A stretch of 64,000 nt of DNA, taken from the NCBI GenBank assembly GCA_020744425.1, contig JAGMUV010000018.1:1-64000 (forward strand). The letters run 5' to 3'. A model generated the notes under the pieces. It worked only from the letters and a program-made list of their open reading frames with translations, ran no database searches and had not been told where the DNA came from. The position numbers were made by a program, and so were the translations under genes. Of the stretch, positions 24,556 to 36,930 are shown in pieces; position 1 is the stretch's first letter, and each line of letters starts with the position of its first letter. This DNA comes from Dactylonectria macrodidyma. Taxonomy: Eukaryota; Ascomycota; Sordariomycetes; Hypocreales; Nectriaceae.

Positions 24556-26495
24556 TCATGTATACGGAACACCCTTCTCAAGCGGCCTGACCTGGTCCTC
24601 AAGCCCAAATGCAGCGTGCCGCCGTCCATTCATATTTGAGCTCGTGATCTCGCCGAACCTCAACTTCACCTTTTTCAGCCTTTCCAAGCTTTCGCCACTG
24701 GCACCGAGACAAGCCCCCTCAACGAGTTGGTCGAGCTTCGGGTTTCGTGTAGTGGTCAGTATGCTCACAAACTCGCCTTCTGGGCACACTCCGTTGTGTA
24801 CTATCGCGGCTACTCCGAGTAGCAAACATCCAAGTCCTATTGTCATGGCCGTGCCGTAGACAGTCAACAGAGCTTTGATATCGTAGTCCCACACCGGCTC
24901 CGTCGTCGCTGTCTGAACCTCGGTGTTCTCGAGACGGAGATAGCTGAGCTCCGGGTACGCGAGCATGGATATCGTGATATTGGCCGTTACTTGTTCAAGC
25001 AAACTCTTCAGGTTGCGAACGGGTAGTGAACTGAGTGGTGTTGGCCAAGGATACGGCTCGGCGAAGCGCGTACCATCCAATCCGAGGCCTGTGAGCGGGA
25101 ACCAGGCTTTGCCATACCCTTGGACGTCCTCAATGGAGAGTGTCTGGCCAAAGGTTGATAGCATTACCTCATGGATTGCCTCGGCCGTCCAGTTCGTAAA
25201 GAAGTCCTCAATTGGGTACTTGTAGCTAGGGTGGCGTTAGACCGTTTGGCCAAGGAACTAGTTTGCAATGAAGACTCACGTCGTATTTCCAGAGACGACA
25301 TGGATTCCATTAGTGTAACTTCTGGTAAGGTCAAACTGAGTGGACCACATCCGGCACCGAAAAGTGATGTTCTCGTGTGGTGCGTCTAAATCTGGTGTAT
25401 AGATGCGCCCATCTTGAGAATTATATGAAACCGTTGTATTACGCCGATTTTGAGGGGCAAAGTATCGCTGCCGAACCCAGAGATAGCGAGTATCTGTTCC
25501 GTTGCCTGCAGAGTAAAGGTTGTTGTTCGTAGGTTGGTCGGCGTAACAAGTCCCGTTCGGCTGCCCTCCCTCGGCATAGCACCACGGCGCTTCGGGGTCT
25601 GTGGGATCGACATCTTCGCATTTGTAGCTTGGAGCGGTGAATGACTGAGCGAAGGTGCAATTCAGGCCACATGGTGATGGGCTGTTAATAATGTTGTTCT
25701 GGAAGATTGATTGGTAGATGATGGCGAGCCCCGCCCCTGAGGGCCCGAGGTAATCTGCTAGCACCTGCTTGCCGACTTGGAGACTGTAGGATACAAACTC
25801 CAGACTTCCTGCAGGGGCTTGCGAGGTTATATTACTGTCGTCGTAGATTGCAAGGTTTGGAATCTCTACCATCATCTTTGTCGAAGTTGTTTTCAAGCTT
25901 ACCGTCAGTGACCCAGGTGCGAGAACTGGTATCAACGGAGTGAACCTGACAAAGTCAGCTGGTAATCTACTTGTTAAGGCACCAAATCGGATCTCCTGGA
26001 GTCTCACCAAACTACAGTCGCAAGAAGTAGAGCAACTTTGGCTTGTAAGAGCAGCTCGCCGTTGACAAGAGCCCAAGGGGTTCTAGTCGCAGAGAACAAT
26101 GTGTCTAGGCTTGAGATGGTAAGAAGCCTCTCCCGCGCAATCTTCCATATGATCTGCGTGAAAGCTATTCCCACTGAGGAAGTTAGGAAGATCTTGCAAA
26201 GCGTAGCCAAAGCCGTCCCTGCTCTCAAGATCCACTTCCCAAGACGTCATCAGTCAAAGATTTACCGGGGGCAAAGGGCAGGACTGACGTCTTGACGAGT
26301 TGGAGTCTGTCCTTCAATGGCTTGGCAGAGCACATGGTGACCCAAAGCAGCGCCCATTGCGATTGAGTAAAACAAGATCATGAGGGTCGGTGAAAGCCAA
26401 TGAATCCCCCATCGTGCTGGCGATGGGTTAGGGGCTTCCTTGGGCCTGTCTTGCTCGTATTGGTGAAGGCATGGACGCGGAATTATTGGTTCCAT
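24556..26495 (-). CDS. Fungal multi-pass membrane protein, uncharacterised family (DUF3176-like)
   Basis: Four exons fit: 26495-26266, 26223-26008, 25945-25280 and 25225-24556 (introns 42, 62 and 54 bp), 593 residues. The N-terminus has membrane segments around SPTLMILFYSIAMGAA and the KIFLTSSVGIAFTQIIW region. A long extracytoplasmic part follows, with many NxT/S sites and cysteines (residues about 150-450). A last membrane segment at about residue 500 (LLTVYGTAMTIGLGC) precedes a cytoplasmic tail with a CLGAS motif. This architecture is widespread in filamentous fungi, often in many copies, and has no known function. The 42-bp first intron is short, so that junction is less certain than the rest. 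Confidence 0.75.
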
Positions 26496-27226
26496 CGCAG
26501 ATGGTTTGGTCGCGCCACTGACCCGAAGTCCGGGTTGAGAGAATTTCTGCCACTTGGGGAAGACTACTCACTGCCAAGTTCCGAGTTTCAATCCGGATCA
26601 ATGGACTGAAGAACTATTTAGGACAAGTATGAGGAAGTGATGGAAATTGAGCTAGACAGCGGTTGGATGAGGAGCGAAGTCTCATTTTGCCCCACCCGCG
26701 AGCAGATAAATGCTTATGTGAAGACCGTCTGCTCTCTCAAGGAGAGTAACTTGCTAGAACAGAGCAGATGATGCATGCGAGCTGAAAACCAAGCGCGGCT
26801 GGTTGAAAATTCGCCCAACGCCCAGTAGGCAGATACGCCGCTGGCACCAATAGTCTTCCAAGCCATGTCTTTCAACCGGCCAGTTAATTGCAGCAGTCAA
26901 GACGCCAAACGCCACTATCACCATGCAGAGACAGAGGCCCCCTCGCAGCCAATCCTGCCCGCAAATGAAGTCGCAACACGTAAAGGTGCGATTGCTCGCT
27001 AGGAGGGCTGGAACCTCAAGGAGCTCCAGATTTGGTTAGGCCATCAGTAGTGGCAGACCCTGGCCAGACTAGGGACTTAGTATCCAGCCTCAGCGCCTTG
27101 CAAATATGCAGGGCGGGGCATAAAGTCTAGGACACTTGCAGGCTACAATAGTAGCTGAAATACCGAAGAATGCAAGGCCCGACCGACCCTTGCTGGTCCT
27201 TGGGAGAGCCAACGCTGGTCTTCACC
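26496..27226. other. Intergenic region between divergent membrane-protein genes
   Basis: Shared upstream region of two divergent membrane-protein genes. No further gene is supported. Confidence 0.5.
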
Positions 27227-28202
27227 ATGACAAGCACCGTCGGCAGCGTCGTGGTCATCACAGCGGCACTGACAACCATGTTTACTTCACCAACAGAATG
27301 TTTCCGGCAGCCATATACATTAGACAACGACGTGTGGGGTCCAACAATGTTGGCGCAGAGTTTGTCACCGGACTGTACCGCCGCAGCATGGCAGACTTGT
27401 TACCCTGAGCTGGGCTACTTCTCTGCTGCCTGTGCCAACTTGGAAGCTACTTCTTTCATTGGATTTAGCACATTCTACCTGGGGGCGACGTTCAGTCCTG
27501 GAGTTTGCCCCGAGGATCAAACGGTTGCCTCCTTCTGGGTGACAACACGATCCGATGGTGCCAGAATCACGACGGCAACATGCTGTCCCAGGTGAGAGAA
27601 AACTGCCCACTCCGGAAGCGAAGATGAAAGGCTGACGCGCTCAGCTCCTTAACATTCAATAGCTATGCATGCCTCACGACTTTTACTAATCCGACACCTA
27701 TTTTTCTCATTTCTCGAGATCCCGATACTTACACCAAGCTTGTCACAGTCGGAACCACAACCATCTCGGTGGACGGCACAGAAACTACATTTGCCTCCCA
27801 ACCAGCATTCATAGTGGCCTGGCAGGAGTCGGACCTCACCAAGTTTACGCCGGAATCGGCGCCTTTGTTAATGCTTGACTCGATACCAACGGGGACCAAG
27901 GTAAGAGTCATTCCCTGAGATGGAGGTGTTGATATTGCGGACTAAGGAAGACATAGGGGCCTTCGGATTCGAAAGAGCCCTCGGGTACTCAAGAAGTTTC
28001 TAGCCTGCCTACAGGTTCAAGCTCGTCAACGACGCAAGGGGAGCATAACTCGAGTTGGTCAAGATCTAAAGAAAAGATCATTATCGAAGTCTCATCTGTA
28101 GTAGGATTCCTACTGGTTCTTGCAATAGTTGTAGGGACTATCTTATGGAAAAGGTCACCTAACACTAATAAGAATACTACTGGGGGTGCGTACGAGATAT
28201 AA
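27227..28202 (+). CDS. Single-pass membrane protein, uncharacterised fungal family
   Basis: Three exons (27227-27591, 27663-27900, 27957-28202; introns 71 and 65... bp range by position) give 282 residues in frame. A cysteine-bearing N-terminal region has the family-type segments FSPGVCPEDQT and TATCCPS. The second exon carries the AWQESDLTKFTPESAPL segment typical of this fungal group. A Ser/Thr-rich stalk (GTQEVSSLPTGSSSSTTQG) leads to one membrane helix (VVGFLLVLAIVVGTILW) and a short basic tail. Topology suggests an outside N-terminus and a cytoplasmic tail, as in cell-wall or surface sensors; no signal peptide is obvious. An upstream in-frame ATG at 27170 is possible, but 27227 gives the usual MTSTV-like start. 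Function unknown. Confidence 0.72.
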
Positions 28203-28836
28203 AGTCCCTTAAAGGCAGCATCATGAGGATAGATAGCTCGTATGACCACTTGATGACCTCGAACATGTGTGTGTATTGTGTATCTGTTCTCTTAGGGGTG
28301 TTCTGCACTTATATGCCTAGAAGTAGGTCGAAGGTTCTGCCTTTCCAGACCGCCTGCCCTGTTCTGGGGTCATATAAATAGCCGTGCGGGGCTTCTTCCT
28401 CAATCTGCAAGTCCTACGTCACGGTACATGCCAAACTTATCCTTCACCCTTCTCTTTATCAGCTCTGTCTTTTCTCTCGTGATACTTGTTGTCCTCTATT
28501 CAACGTCTTCGTCGATTATGCAGATACGCTGAGACTTTTCTCGCATAGTCGCCGCGAAGGTTCCTCTGACCCTGGGCCACCCGGGGCCTCAAGACCATCG
28601 AGGTCACGAGCGAGCCGCGCTCTTAAGCACCTTTTGCCCCGTCGGAATTCTCGAAACCTCGACCTTCCTTCGCACGTCGATCAAAACGCAGTCTCTAAAG
28701 CGCTACAAAAGAGAACTATAATTAGCGACTTACCTTATCTCTCAACCACTCGTTATCCACCACGCCGTCACCCAGATTCTCGCTACTCCTCCTCTCGAAT
28801 ATACCACGCTGCTACCCCCCGAACCAACACGCCATA
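28203..28836. promoter_or_regulatory. Upstream region of the GSK-3 fusion gene
   Basis: About 630 bp of non-coding sequence with pyrimidine-rich runs near 28440-28500 and 28740-28820, consistent with a fungal promoter and 5' leader. No clear TATA element or binding site can be assigned. Confidence 0.4.
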
Positions 28837-31800
28837 ATGTCCTCACATCATTCCAATGCTGTCAACAGCCTCAGGATAGGAGGTGAATGGCTTCTCTTCA
28901 TTGCCTGCATAGGTGCTGCCGCTAGCAAAGATCACTGATCTGTTATGCAGAGGTTATCCTCGTAAAGGTACAAGACGGTATCACAGGCGAGACGAAGGAC
29001 CTGCAATACACACAATCCAAGATAATCGGAAATGGTTCCTTCGGTGTTATCTATCATGCCAAGCTATCGCCATCCGGAGAAGACGCCGCCATCAAGCGAG
29101 TTCTTCAAGACAAAAGATTCAAGGCATTCACCCGCCCACACACCTTGCTAGGGGAAGTCCAAGTACTGACGTGATCGCAGAACCGCGAGTTGGAGATCAT
29201 GCGTATCCTCCAGCATCCCAACGTCGTGAAACTTAAGGCATTCTACTATTCCAAAGGCGACCGCGTGAGTGCAGTTTTATTGCCGAATGCGACTGGTATA
29301 CTAACCTCCATTGTAAAAGGATGAGGTCTACCTTAACCTTGTCCAGGAGTTCGTTCCTGAAACAGTCTACAGGGCGTCGCGATTTTTCACGAAGCGGAAG
29401 ACAACTATGCCTACTATCGAAGTCAAATTGTATATTTATCAGTTATTTAGAGCACTAGCATACATTCACTCCCGAAACATCTGCCATAGAGACATCAAGC
29501 CTCAGAACATCCTGCTCGATCCGAACTCTGGAATCGTCAAACTCTGCGATTTTGGAAGCGCGAAAACTCTTGTTGAGAACGAACACAGCGTCTCCTACAT
29601 TTGCTCACGCTACTACCGCGCCCCAGAACTAATCTTTGGAGCAACAAACTACACCAACAAAATCGGTCAGTTTAGTTCAGCCCTTTTCGCAGCCTGACAT
29701 AGCAAGATACTAACTCTGTGCATCAGATATGTGGTCTAGTGGGTGCGTGATGGCTGAGCTGATGGTAGGACAGCCCCTCTTTCCTGGCGAGTCGGGCATC
29801 GACCAGCTCGTAGAGATCATTAAGGTCTTGGGCACGCCAACTCGGGAGCAGATTCGGACAATGAATCCCAACTACATGGAACACAAGTTCCCCCAGATCA
29901 AGCCCCACCCATTGAACAAGGTCTTTCGCAAGGCAGACTCTAATGCTATTGACCTCATTGCTCGGCTGCTCGACTACACGCCGACGGAAAGATGGTCTGC
30001 TATCGACGCCATGGCTCAGCCCTTCTTCGACGAGCTGCGAGACCCGAACACGAAACTGCCGGATTCGAGGAATGGGTCTGGTCAAATGAGAGACCTACCG
30101 GAACTCTTCAACTTCTCCGAGCATGGTAAGCCCCAGACCCTACACACCCAGACCACTATCAGTGGAAGCAGGATCTAATCTTAGTAATGCAGAGTTATCC
30201 ATCGCACCAGAGTTAAATGACCGTCTTGTGCCGACCCACACTCGTCCCGTGCTCGCATCGAAGACACCCAGCGGCCTGGTAGTCGGCGATAGCAAATCCG
30301 GCGACGAAAAGCGAGATGAATGGAGCCGAACACCGTTGTCAAGGGCCGCGAAGGAGGGGCTCACCGATGTTGTAGCGCGTATGCTCGACACCGAGGGCAT
30401 CGAGGTGGACTCCAAAGACAAATCAGGCCGGACGCCACTGTCCCTGGCGGCCGAGAACGGGCATCTGGTCATCGTGGAACTATTGCTTAACAAAGGGTTA
30501 GCCGATCCGGAATCAAAAGACGCCGAGAGAAAGACGCCGTTGTGGTGGGCTGCTGAGAAGAGGCATGACGATGTAGTCAAAGTTCTTCTTGACAGTTGCC
30601 TCGCCACCCGCACCATCGATGGTCCAGCGCTGTTGCAAAGTGCTATGGCTGACCGTCATATGAATCTCATCAAAGTTCTCGTGTGCAACTATTTCGATAG
30701 TGTGGCTCAGGGGGAGTACGGCTGGCTTGCCACCCTCAGGAACGAAGGTCTTGACGCAACCGAGATTGCGGTGGCTCTCTGGGCTGCGTCGCAAAACGAA
30801 CCATGGATATTATCCGCCAACCAAGATGTTCAAGTTCCCGTGGATAAGATCGACGTTGACTTGCATCAGCCCTGTTGCGCGCACAAACTTCGACAAGGCG
30901 ACGGGAAAGGCTCGAGCGACGGCACCGGTCCTGACCTACTCCAGGAGCAATTCAGTCGAGCTGATATGCAGCGGCAGGTTTCCCTATTTTGCGGGCTAGC
31001 AGGCGTGTTCCCTCCAGGAGGTTGGTCATGCAGTGACTATGGGCAGGCCAGCCTTTCGGCCGAAAGGGCGTCAATAATCTTCAGTGGCGAGTTGGACACA
31101 TCGGAACAACCCGGTGAGCTTTCACAAAGGTTGATTTTGCAGCTCCACGAAGCAGCCAAGGGACTCACCTTTGCAGCCGTCACCCTCCAGAAGGCTGGAT
31201 TCTGCTGCAATCAATTCACAGTGCTTACAACCAGTAAGCCAGGATCCTCACCTGAAAACATGTCAGTAGTGCGCATGAATGCAATCTCCTTCCATCTCCT
31301 CGTCGAGTTGGTGCAGTCAATCGAGACACTGCAGAGCAGAGGGCTTAGCGACTCCACGCTGTCCTGGAGCGTGCATATAAGCGTCGGCATTATTGGAAGA
31401 CTATTCGAAACCACCTTGATCCCTCCGTCGACAATAGAGCATAAATTGCACCTGTGTTCGCTGACGGTGCAGCTTTTATGCCTTGGTCTGGTGTTCTATG
31501 CCCAGGCTCATACTGGAGTGCTGCACCCCGACTACCTAGCAGAGCCATTACACGAAATGGCGATTCAGGGAAGCTCACCAGATCAGCCCTACATTATCTT
31601 TGAGCGGTATGAACTTGCCTGCTTGGGAGAAATGGTGGACAGCAAGGTCTTTGTTTTCAGAATGTCATCCGAGACTCCGTCAGCCGGATCTGAGACCTTT
31701 TATCTCAGTGCCACCTGTGAAGACATTGTGGATTCTTGGGGCCCCGGAGCCTTGATTTTAGACCCTGGAGCCCCCTCTGGGGAGAATATCCTTGGCCTCG

Positions 31801-33173
31801 TAATCAGGGGAGGCATTGTCAAGCCCGACCGGAGGCTGGATAACGGAGACCGTCTACTTCACTGGGGAGAAGGATCCGGCAAATATGATATGTCTCGGTC
31901 CGACCCTTTCAGCTATCGGGATAGAATTATAGTGGGAACAACCGCTGTGGGTTCGGCTGTCCCCGTTATGACGGAGAAGAATCGTGGGGGGAACCGGGAC
32001 GGACTCGAAATTCGCCCTCGACATGATGCACCAGTCAGGGAAGTGTCCAGCGCAAAACGGGCAAGATATGCACCGGGACAGCAAGCGCGAAAAAGTAAAC
32101 AAGAACCGGCACAGAAAGCACCAGTGTCACCAGAGAGGGAGTCACACGGCTCAGCCATGTACAATCATACCTGCCCTCGAAGTATTGTGGCGAGCCGAAC
32201 AGCTTCACAGTCGTTTCTTGCGGAACTGGCCACAAGTCCATCATGCTGGATGTTCACCGAGAGAAGCATAATGTTGCAATTCGGAGACAAAGTGGTAGCC
32301 CAGGTCGGGGGTACCCAGGTCAAACAGGCTGGTGTACCTCTGAAGAGAGCCTTCTTGGACCGATGGACCAATGAAGGAAAGCTTTCCCAATTTGAGGAGC
32401 CTTGGGGGCTCCAAGTCAGCATTTGCACAGGTGTCGCCCGAAGAGTTCCCTTGAGGGTTCTTCTCCGTGACGATCTAACGGACTACATCAATAGCCTTAG
32501 GATGGATGGATGGCAGCAGTTGCAGGCAGAGGCGACGGAGGCTATGGCATCGAAAGAGCAATTTGCCGTGTGGTCAGAGCAGCTGACATCGGCGCAGCTG
32601 AGATGCATGCAGGACGTGTTTAGCAGGCTTCTGGTATGCTTGAAGGATACAGGATTCGATAAGAACGGACTTGAGTTCTCCATACTGTGGCCCTACGAGT
32701 CGGACGCCCGATTCTGCGTCAAGGTCCCTCCCGAGGAGGATCATGAATGGTGCCAGATGTTAAAGGACAAGGAGTGGTCCGCAACATTCGCCGTGGCAAC
32801 CAACCTGTGCCTGGAGGCCCCGTCATACAGATGCAGACAGATGACGGCGGCCGAGTGGCGCGGGGCCAAGATGCTCTCGACATTTATGCTTCCAAGCCTT
32901 GTTGGCATTAATCCATCCACCATCAAGTATCGCCCAGGAGGGACATGGCAGATCGAACATGCTAAGAGGTATTGGAACGGAAAGGTCGGCGAGAAGGTGC
33001 AGTTTTTGGCTCGTAAGGAGCACAACGCGGTTACGAAACTTGAAATCCAGCGGAACTGGCTCGAGGCCGTGCCAAAACGGTTCTGGTCTTTGTTCCCGCT
33101 GCGAGAAGTGTTAGTGGAGAGGTCCAATGTAGATTTCAGGAGCGAAGAGGTGGTTGTTATACCCCAGTCGTGA
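28837..33173 (+). CDS. GSK-3-type protein kinase fused to ankyrin repeats and a large fungal C-terminal region
   Basis: Six exons: 28837-28882, 28951-29123, 29181-29264, 29320-29665, 29727-30125 and 30193-33173, in frame throughout, 1342 residues. Residues 1 to about 375 are a whole glycogen synthase kinase 3: glycine loop GNGSFGVIY (42-50), lysine K64, HRD with D159, DFG with D178, the activating tyrosine Y194 in [12 protein letters not shown], and the three basic residues that bind primed phosphosubstrates (R75, R158, K183). Instead of stopping, the GSK-3 tail ([14 protein letters not shown]) continues into three to four ankyrin repeats (about 391-512) and an 800-residue region. That region has a [10 protein letters not shown] / GGIVKPDRR segment (about 864-890), a basic patch (about 970) and a [11 protein letters not shown] segment, all seen in other fungal ankyrin proteins of unknown role. 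The junction is an ordinary 67-bp intron. Intron 2 starts with GC. Confidence 0.85.
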
Positions 33174-34730
33174 TGCTGCAGATCAGCTACTGCGCCAGAA
33201 ATAGGAAGGATAGACCAGGGAAAAGAGATCTATAAGGATTCTGAACAAAGTCTCATGACCTTATGCAGGGATGGTCTCCGTATGATTGATGACATTATAA
33301 TAGCTTAATCATGGCATTTTCATATTCCTAGTTAGCCTAAAGTAACAGAGCTTCATATGACTGACCCTGGAAGCACTGAACTGGATCTTCTAGTGATTTG
33401 AAGTTACATATTAGAGCTCCTGCTGCGTGAAAGGAATAACGGAAGGGAGGGAGAGCCCATAGGGAGTATAGTATTATTTGGGCTTGAAGTGGATAGTAGA
33501 TACGACCAGCGCCGATCAGGTCAACCTATCCCTCATGCTCACTAATATGTCCGACACTTGACTCAGTCTGTCAAACAGGCCTTGCGATAGTCCGTCCGAG
33601 TTTAGTAGCTCTTCCAAAATACCCTCCGCTTGCTCTAGATCCGCTCTATTTACAAACTTATGCTCGCGCAGCTATGCGTTCTCCATCTTGATCTATGTAT
33701 ACTGCGTCTTGAGTCGCATGTGGTTCTTCTCCAGATGCATTTAGCTAAACCCCCCAGCTAGACTTGCTAATGCACTTCTTAGAGAGGCGGACGTCGTGGC
33801 CTGTGTGGATATGCTGATTTGCGTCTATACGCTCGACTGGTCTGATGACGTTACAGAGAACGGGGTTGCTAAGCTTGAGCCTGACATTATCACCTCGGGT
33901 ATGCTGCCCAAACTTAGTGGTCCTGGCACTTGGAATACAGGCACTGAGAAGTCCTGGGACATGAAGGTCAAGGGGTTGGCCGAGGTTGCACCCGTATCTG
34001 CCGTGAAATCCATGTGACTCATAGAGTTTCCTCTGGGCAAAGGCTGATTAGACGGCGAGATTTCACAGCGTGTACCGGTATTGTAGATTGGTTTGACAGC
34101 GAAGAGACGAATTTACAATGGTTCAGAAGCGAAGAGTGAATCTGGAATGTTTATAGCCGGGATCAAGATACTTGCATCACGGTGGACGTAGTCTATGAGA
34201 ACAATCAGCTATCCGTAGCACTTGCCTGGAGGAGGATGTACAGGGTCTGAGCTGTCACATACACGGCGAATTCTCGAGTTTCAGAGATCATCTCGGCTCT
34301 GTTGATTGGTACACTGCCTCTCCCGTATGGTCTTGGCCGGGTCTGGTATCAGTATGTCAACGTATTAGAACGGTTGGCTTGGTCGATATTGGGAGGTGCG
34401 ATAATTGTTCCGGAGGGTATGCATCTGATTTTCGCCACTGAACATCTGGAATATCCTTGCCGATCGAATCGTGAAGTTCAGGCAGAGAGTAAAAATGCTG
34501 ATTGAGCTATCCTGCAGGCATGCCGCCCGTACCTTCCGTACCATATTGATATATTTCGAGGCTGGCCGTTAAACTGCCTGACGACTGGTCTGAGTTACTC
34601 GACGAAGGCCGCGATGGCGTTTGACTAAGGGGATTGCATTATAGAGCTGCTCCCTCTTATAGTTAGGTCGCCTGGACAGACTATCAGCAGGATTAGTGAT
34701 AACAGGAATATATGGTCATGTAATGTTAAA
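33174..34730. other. Gene-poor region
   Basis: No recognisable gene. Short frames at 33796-34017 and 34302-34505 have no family features. The region grades into the AT-rich tract that follows. Confidence 0.5.
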
Positions 34731-36046
34731 TAGGGATAATGTTATTATCTAACGTACTTGATAAGTGAGTAGGCCAAAAATCCCTTAATCTCTTATCTTT
34801 TTAATTAATTAATTGATTCTTAACTACTAAAGATATCTTAATTAATTAAGGTTATGGTCCTTGGCAGCGCACACTCAGAGAGGGGCCAGAGGTTAAACAG
34901 TAAAAAAAAAATTAAAAAATTACTAATAGTGAATAACAGTGTGAAGGCTTAAAACCCAAGCCTAAGGTAACAGCAACTCAGAATGACTAGAGTTTCTACT
35001 GCATCAGGGTGTAAGCCTTGCTAACCTATTTTACGCTTTGAGATGCATTAAGCAGCTAGAAAAGCTAGACAGAAAATCTAGACAGAAAAGCTAGATGTCA
35101 GAAGGCAAAATCATCATACGATAAAAGCCCCGTGAGGGTTCGTCACATTCTAAGCTCGTCGCAATTCCAATCACGTCGCAATTCAACGCTTTGCAATTCT
35201 CATATCGCAATTCAACTGCTTATAAGATAACTAACTCATAATAACCCCCTCTGACTAAATAAACGACATAATATGCATATAGTGCATTATACGACAGCCC
35301 GGCGGACCCTTACTAGCACATAAAAATCATCTTATATATATACTAGCTAAAGGAATCGAAGAAGATCAAAGCCTACTTCTTAAACTATAAAGAATATCTT
35401 ATCTATCTAGCTTAAGATATATAATAAGGGCTAAATTTAACTAACTTAGTTATAAGAGGCTTATCTAACTAGTAATCTATAATTACTATATCCTCTAAGA
35501 GAACCTATTTTTATAGGCATTATTAAATAAGGACATAATCTAATAGATTAAAATAAAGTAAGTCTTATTAGAAGAATTAATTTAAAAAGAGAAAAGGAAG
35601 GAAACTATAATTATTAATAATGCCTTCCTTAATAGCCTAAAGAGCTATAATATATAGATTATAAGTTATAGCAATAAGCTAATATTATACTAATTAATAT
35701 ATAGCTCAAGGAGTAATGCATTAGAAACTAAAGGAATCCTATAGTCACTTCTAACATTGACTGCGATAGGTTAAAGGATTTAGCAGAAGAAGGCTTTATA
35801 AAAAAGGAAAGATAAGAGTCTATCTATAACTAAGTCAACTAATCAATCGAGTCCTTCGTCTTAAGATGACTCAAGGAATACAAACACATAATACAGAAAC
35901 GCAGCAATGAGGAACGCAGTAGTGCAGAAATAAAAGTCCGAACAGCGGTTTCAATAGCGGTAATATATAATATAGAAATGCAACTATAAAGAACATAGTA
36001 ATGCAGAAATAAAAGTCTGAACAGCGGTTTTAATAGCGAAAATTAA
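34731..36046. repeat. AT-rich, RIP-like tract
   Basis: Second AT-rich island, strongest at 34730-34860 and 35330-35830, with TpA excess and few CpA/TpG pairs. It contains short internal repeats: a 'cgcaattc' word four times at about 35158-35217 and a 'gctagacagaaaa' word twice at about 35060-35095. No coding domain is left that I can name. Probably an old transposon. Confidence 0.5.
35889..36046. repeat. 79-bp tandem duplication with C-to-T type differences
   Basis: Two adjacent copies, 35889-35967 and 35968-36046. They share 'gcagaaataaaag' and 'gaacagcggttt' words at a constant offset of 79 bp. Most differences run from C or G in copy 1 to T or A in copy 2, for example acag/atag and gtccg/gtctg. 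Confidence 0.7.
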
Positions 36047-36047
36047 T

Positions 36048-36272
36048 TTATATATTTAATATAGCTAGTAAAATAACTACGTGTGAAGGTTTGAGTGTCC
36101 AGCAGGTGTCACAGCACTTTGACTGACACTCCGGACAGTACAAGGTTACGTTAGCTGCCTCGCAGTATGCGCATATTGCGGCATGCCCGTCCTGAGAGAC
36201 GTCTCTTGCTGGGCCCAGGGTATCTCTCGACGAGGTCGCCTCCGACGACCAGGCGGCAGTGGAGTTCTCCAT
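36048..36272 (-). CDS. Small cysteine-rich protein or fragment
   Basis: An ATG-started frame of 74 residues with a Ser/Thr-rich N-terminus and a compact cluster CAYC ... YCPEC ... CCDTC, which resembles a B-box-type zinc-binding half. The last dozen residues are hydrophobic and run into the AT-rich tract, so the gene may be truncated. I do not recognise a family with confidence. It overlaps no other supported gene. Confidence 0.3.
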   Translation of the reverse strand: MENSTAAWSSEATSSRDTLGPARDVSQDGHAAICAYCEAANVTLYCPECQSKCCDTCWTLKPSHVVILLAILNI

Positions 36273-36764
36273 GGACGCGCCAGGGGGCTGCTCCGTGGCA
36301 ATCTACCTTGGGAGGTCAGTTGGTGGTTTGACCTGGCGCTAAAGGTAGTTGGCTTTCTGGTGGGCTTTGGAGGGCGACGCAAATTGGCCTTCTGTTGGGA
36401 GTATGTGCCAGGTTATCGAAAGGACCTTGAACGTGGAGTGATCGTTTGCCGATGGAACAAAGAACAAAGAAAAGAACCGGACTCGGGAGCCACGATTGCC
36501 GCTTCCACTTACAAGAGGGACACCCAAGTGATTTATTTCGTGCGCGATTGGTCGCCTCGTTTTCAAGTCGAGTTGCGTTGGTCGTACTAAACCAGGCTCG
36601 CGCAGCCATGATTCGCGGCCCAATTCTCCTGCGCATGCGTAGATACCCAAAGCTCTTGCGCCATCGTTGGTTATCTTGATGTCCTGTACCCAGCAGAAAG
36701 CTACCTGCGCAGTATCATTCATACAGCAAACAGTAACTACAGTTGACAGCGCCCCTCCGCATGG

Positions 36765-36930
36765 GAATGGCAAGGCTCAACGGCTACGTGCGCAAGATTG
36801 GCGCGCAGACTCGGACATGTGTGACTGTGGGCGAACGGTAGAGGCAATGGAACATTTTCTGTTTCAATGCACAAAGTGAGATGCCCAGAGAGAGGACATG
36901 TGAAGGATTGGACAGGAATAGATGGGAAGC
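36765..36930 (+). mobile_element. LINE (Tad-like non-LTR retrotransposon) 3' remnant
   Basis: In one frame the sequence reads MARLNGYVRKIGA. In the next frame it reads CDCGRTVEAMEHFLFQC, the terminal zinc-knuckle-like motif (CxCG...E..HFL..C) of fungal LINE polymerases. The two halves are in different frames and stop codons follow, so it is a decayed fragment. Confidence 0.65.

Noticed and set aside
34302..34505. Possible remnant of a heterokaryon-incompatibility type gene
   Set aside because: A few tryptophan-rich words looked suggestive, but no family motif could be confirmed.
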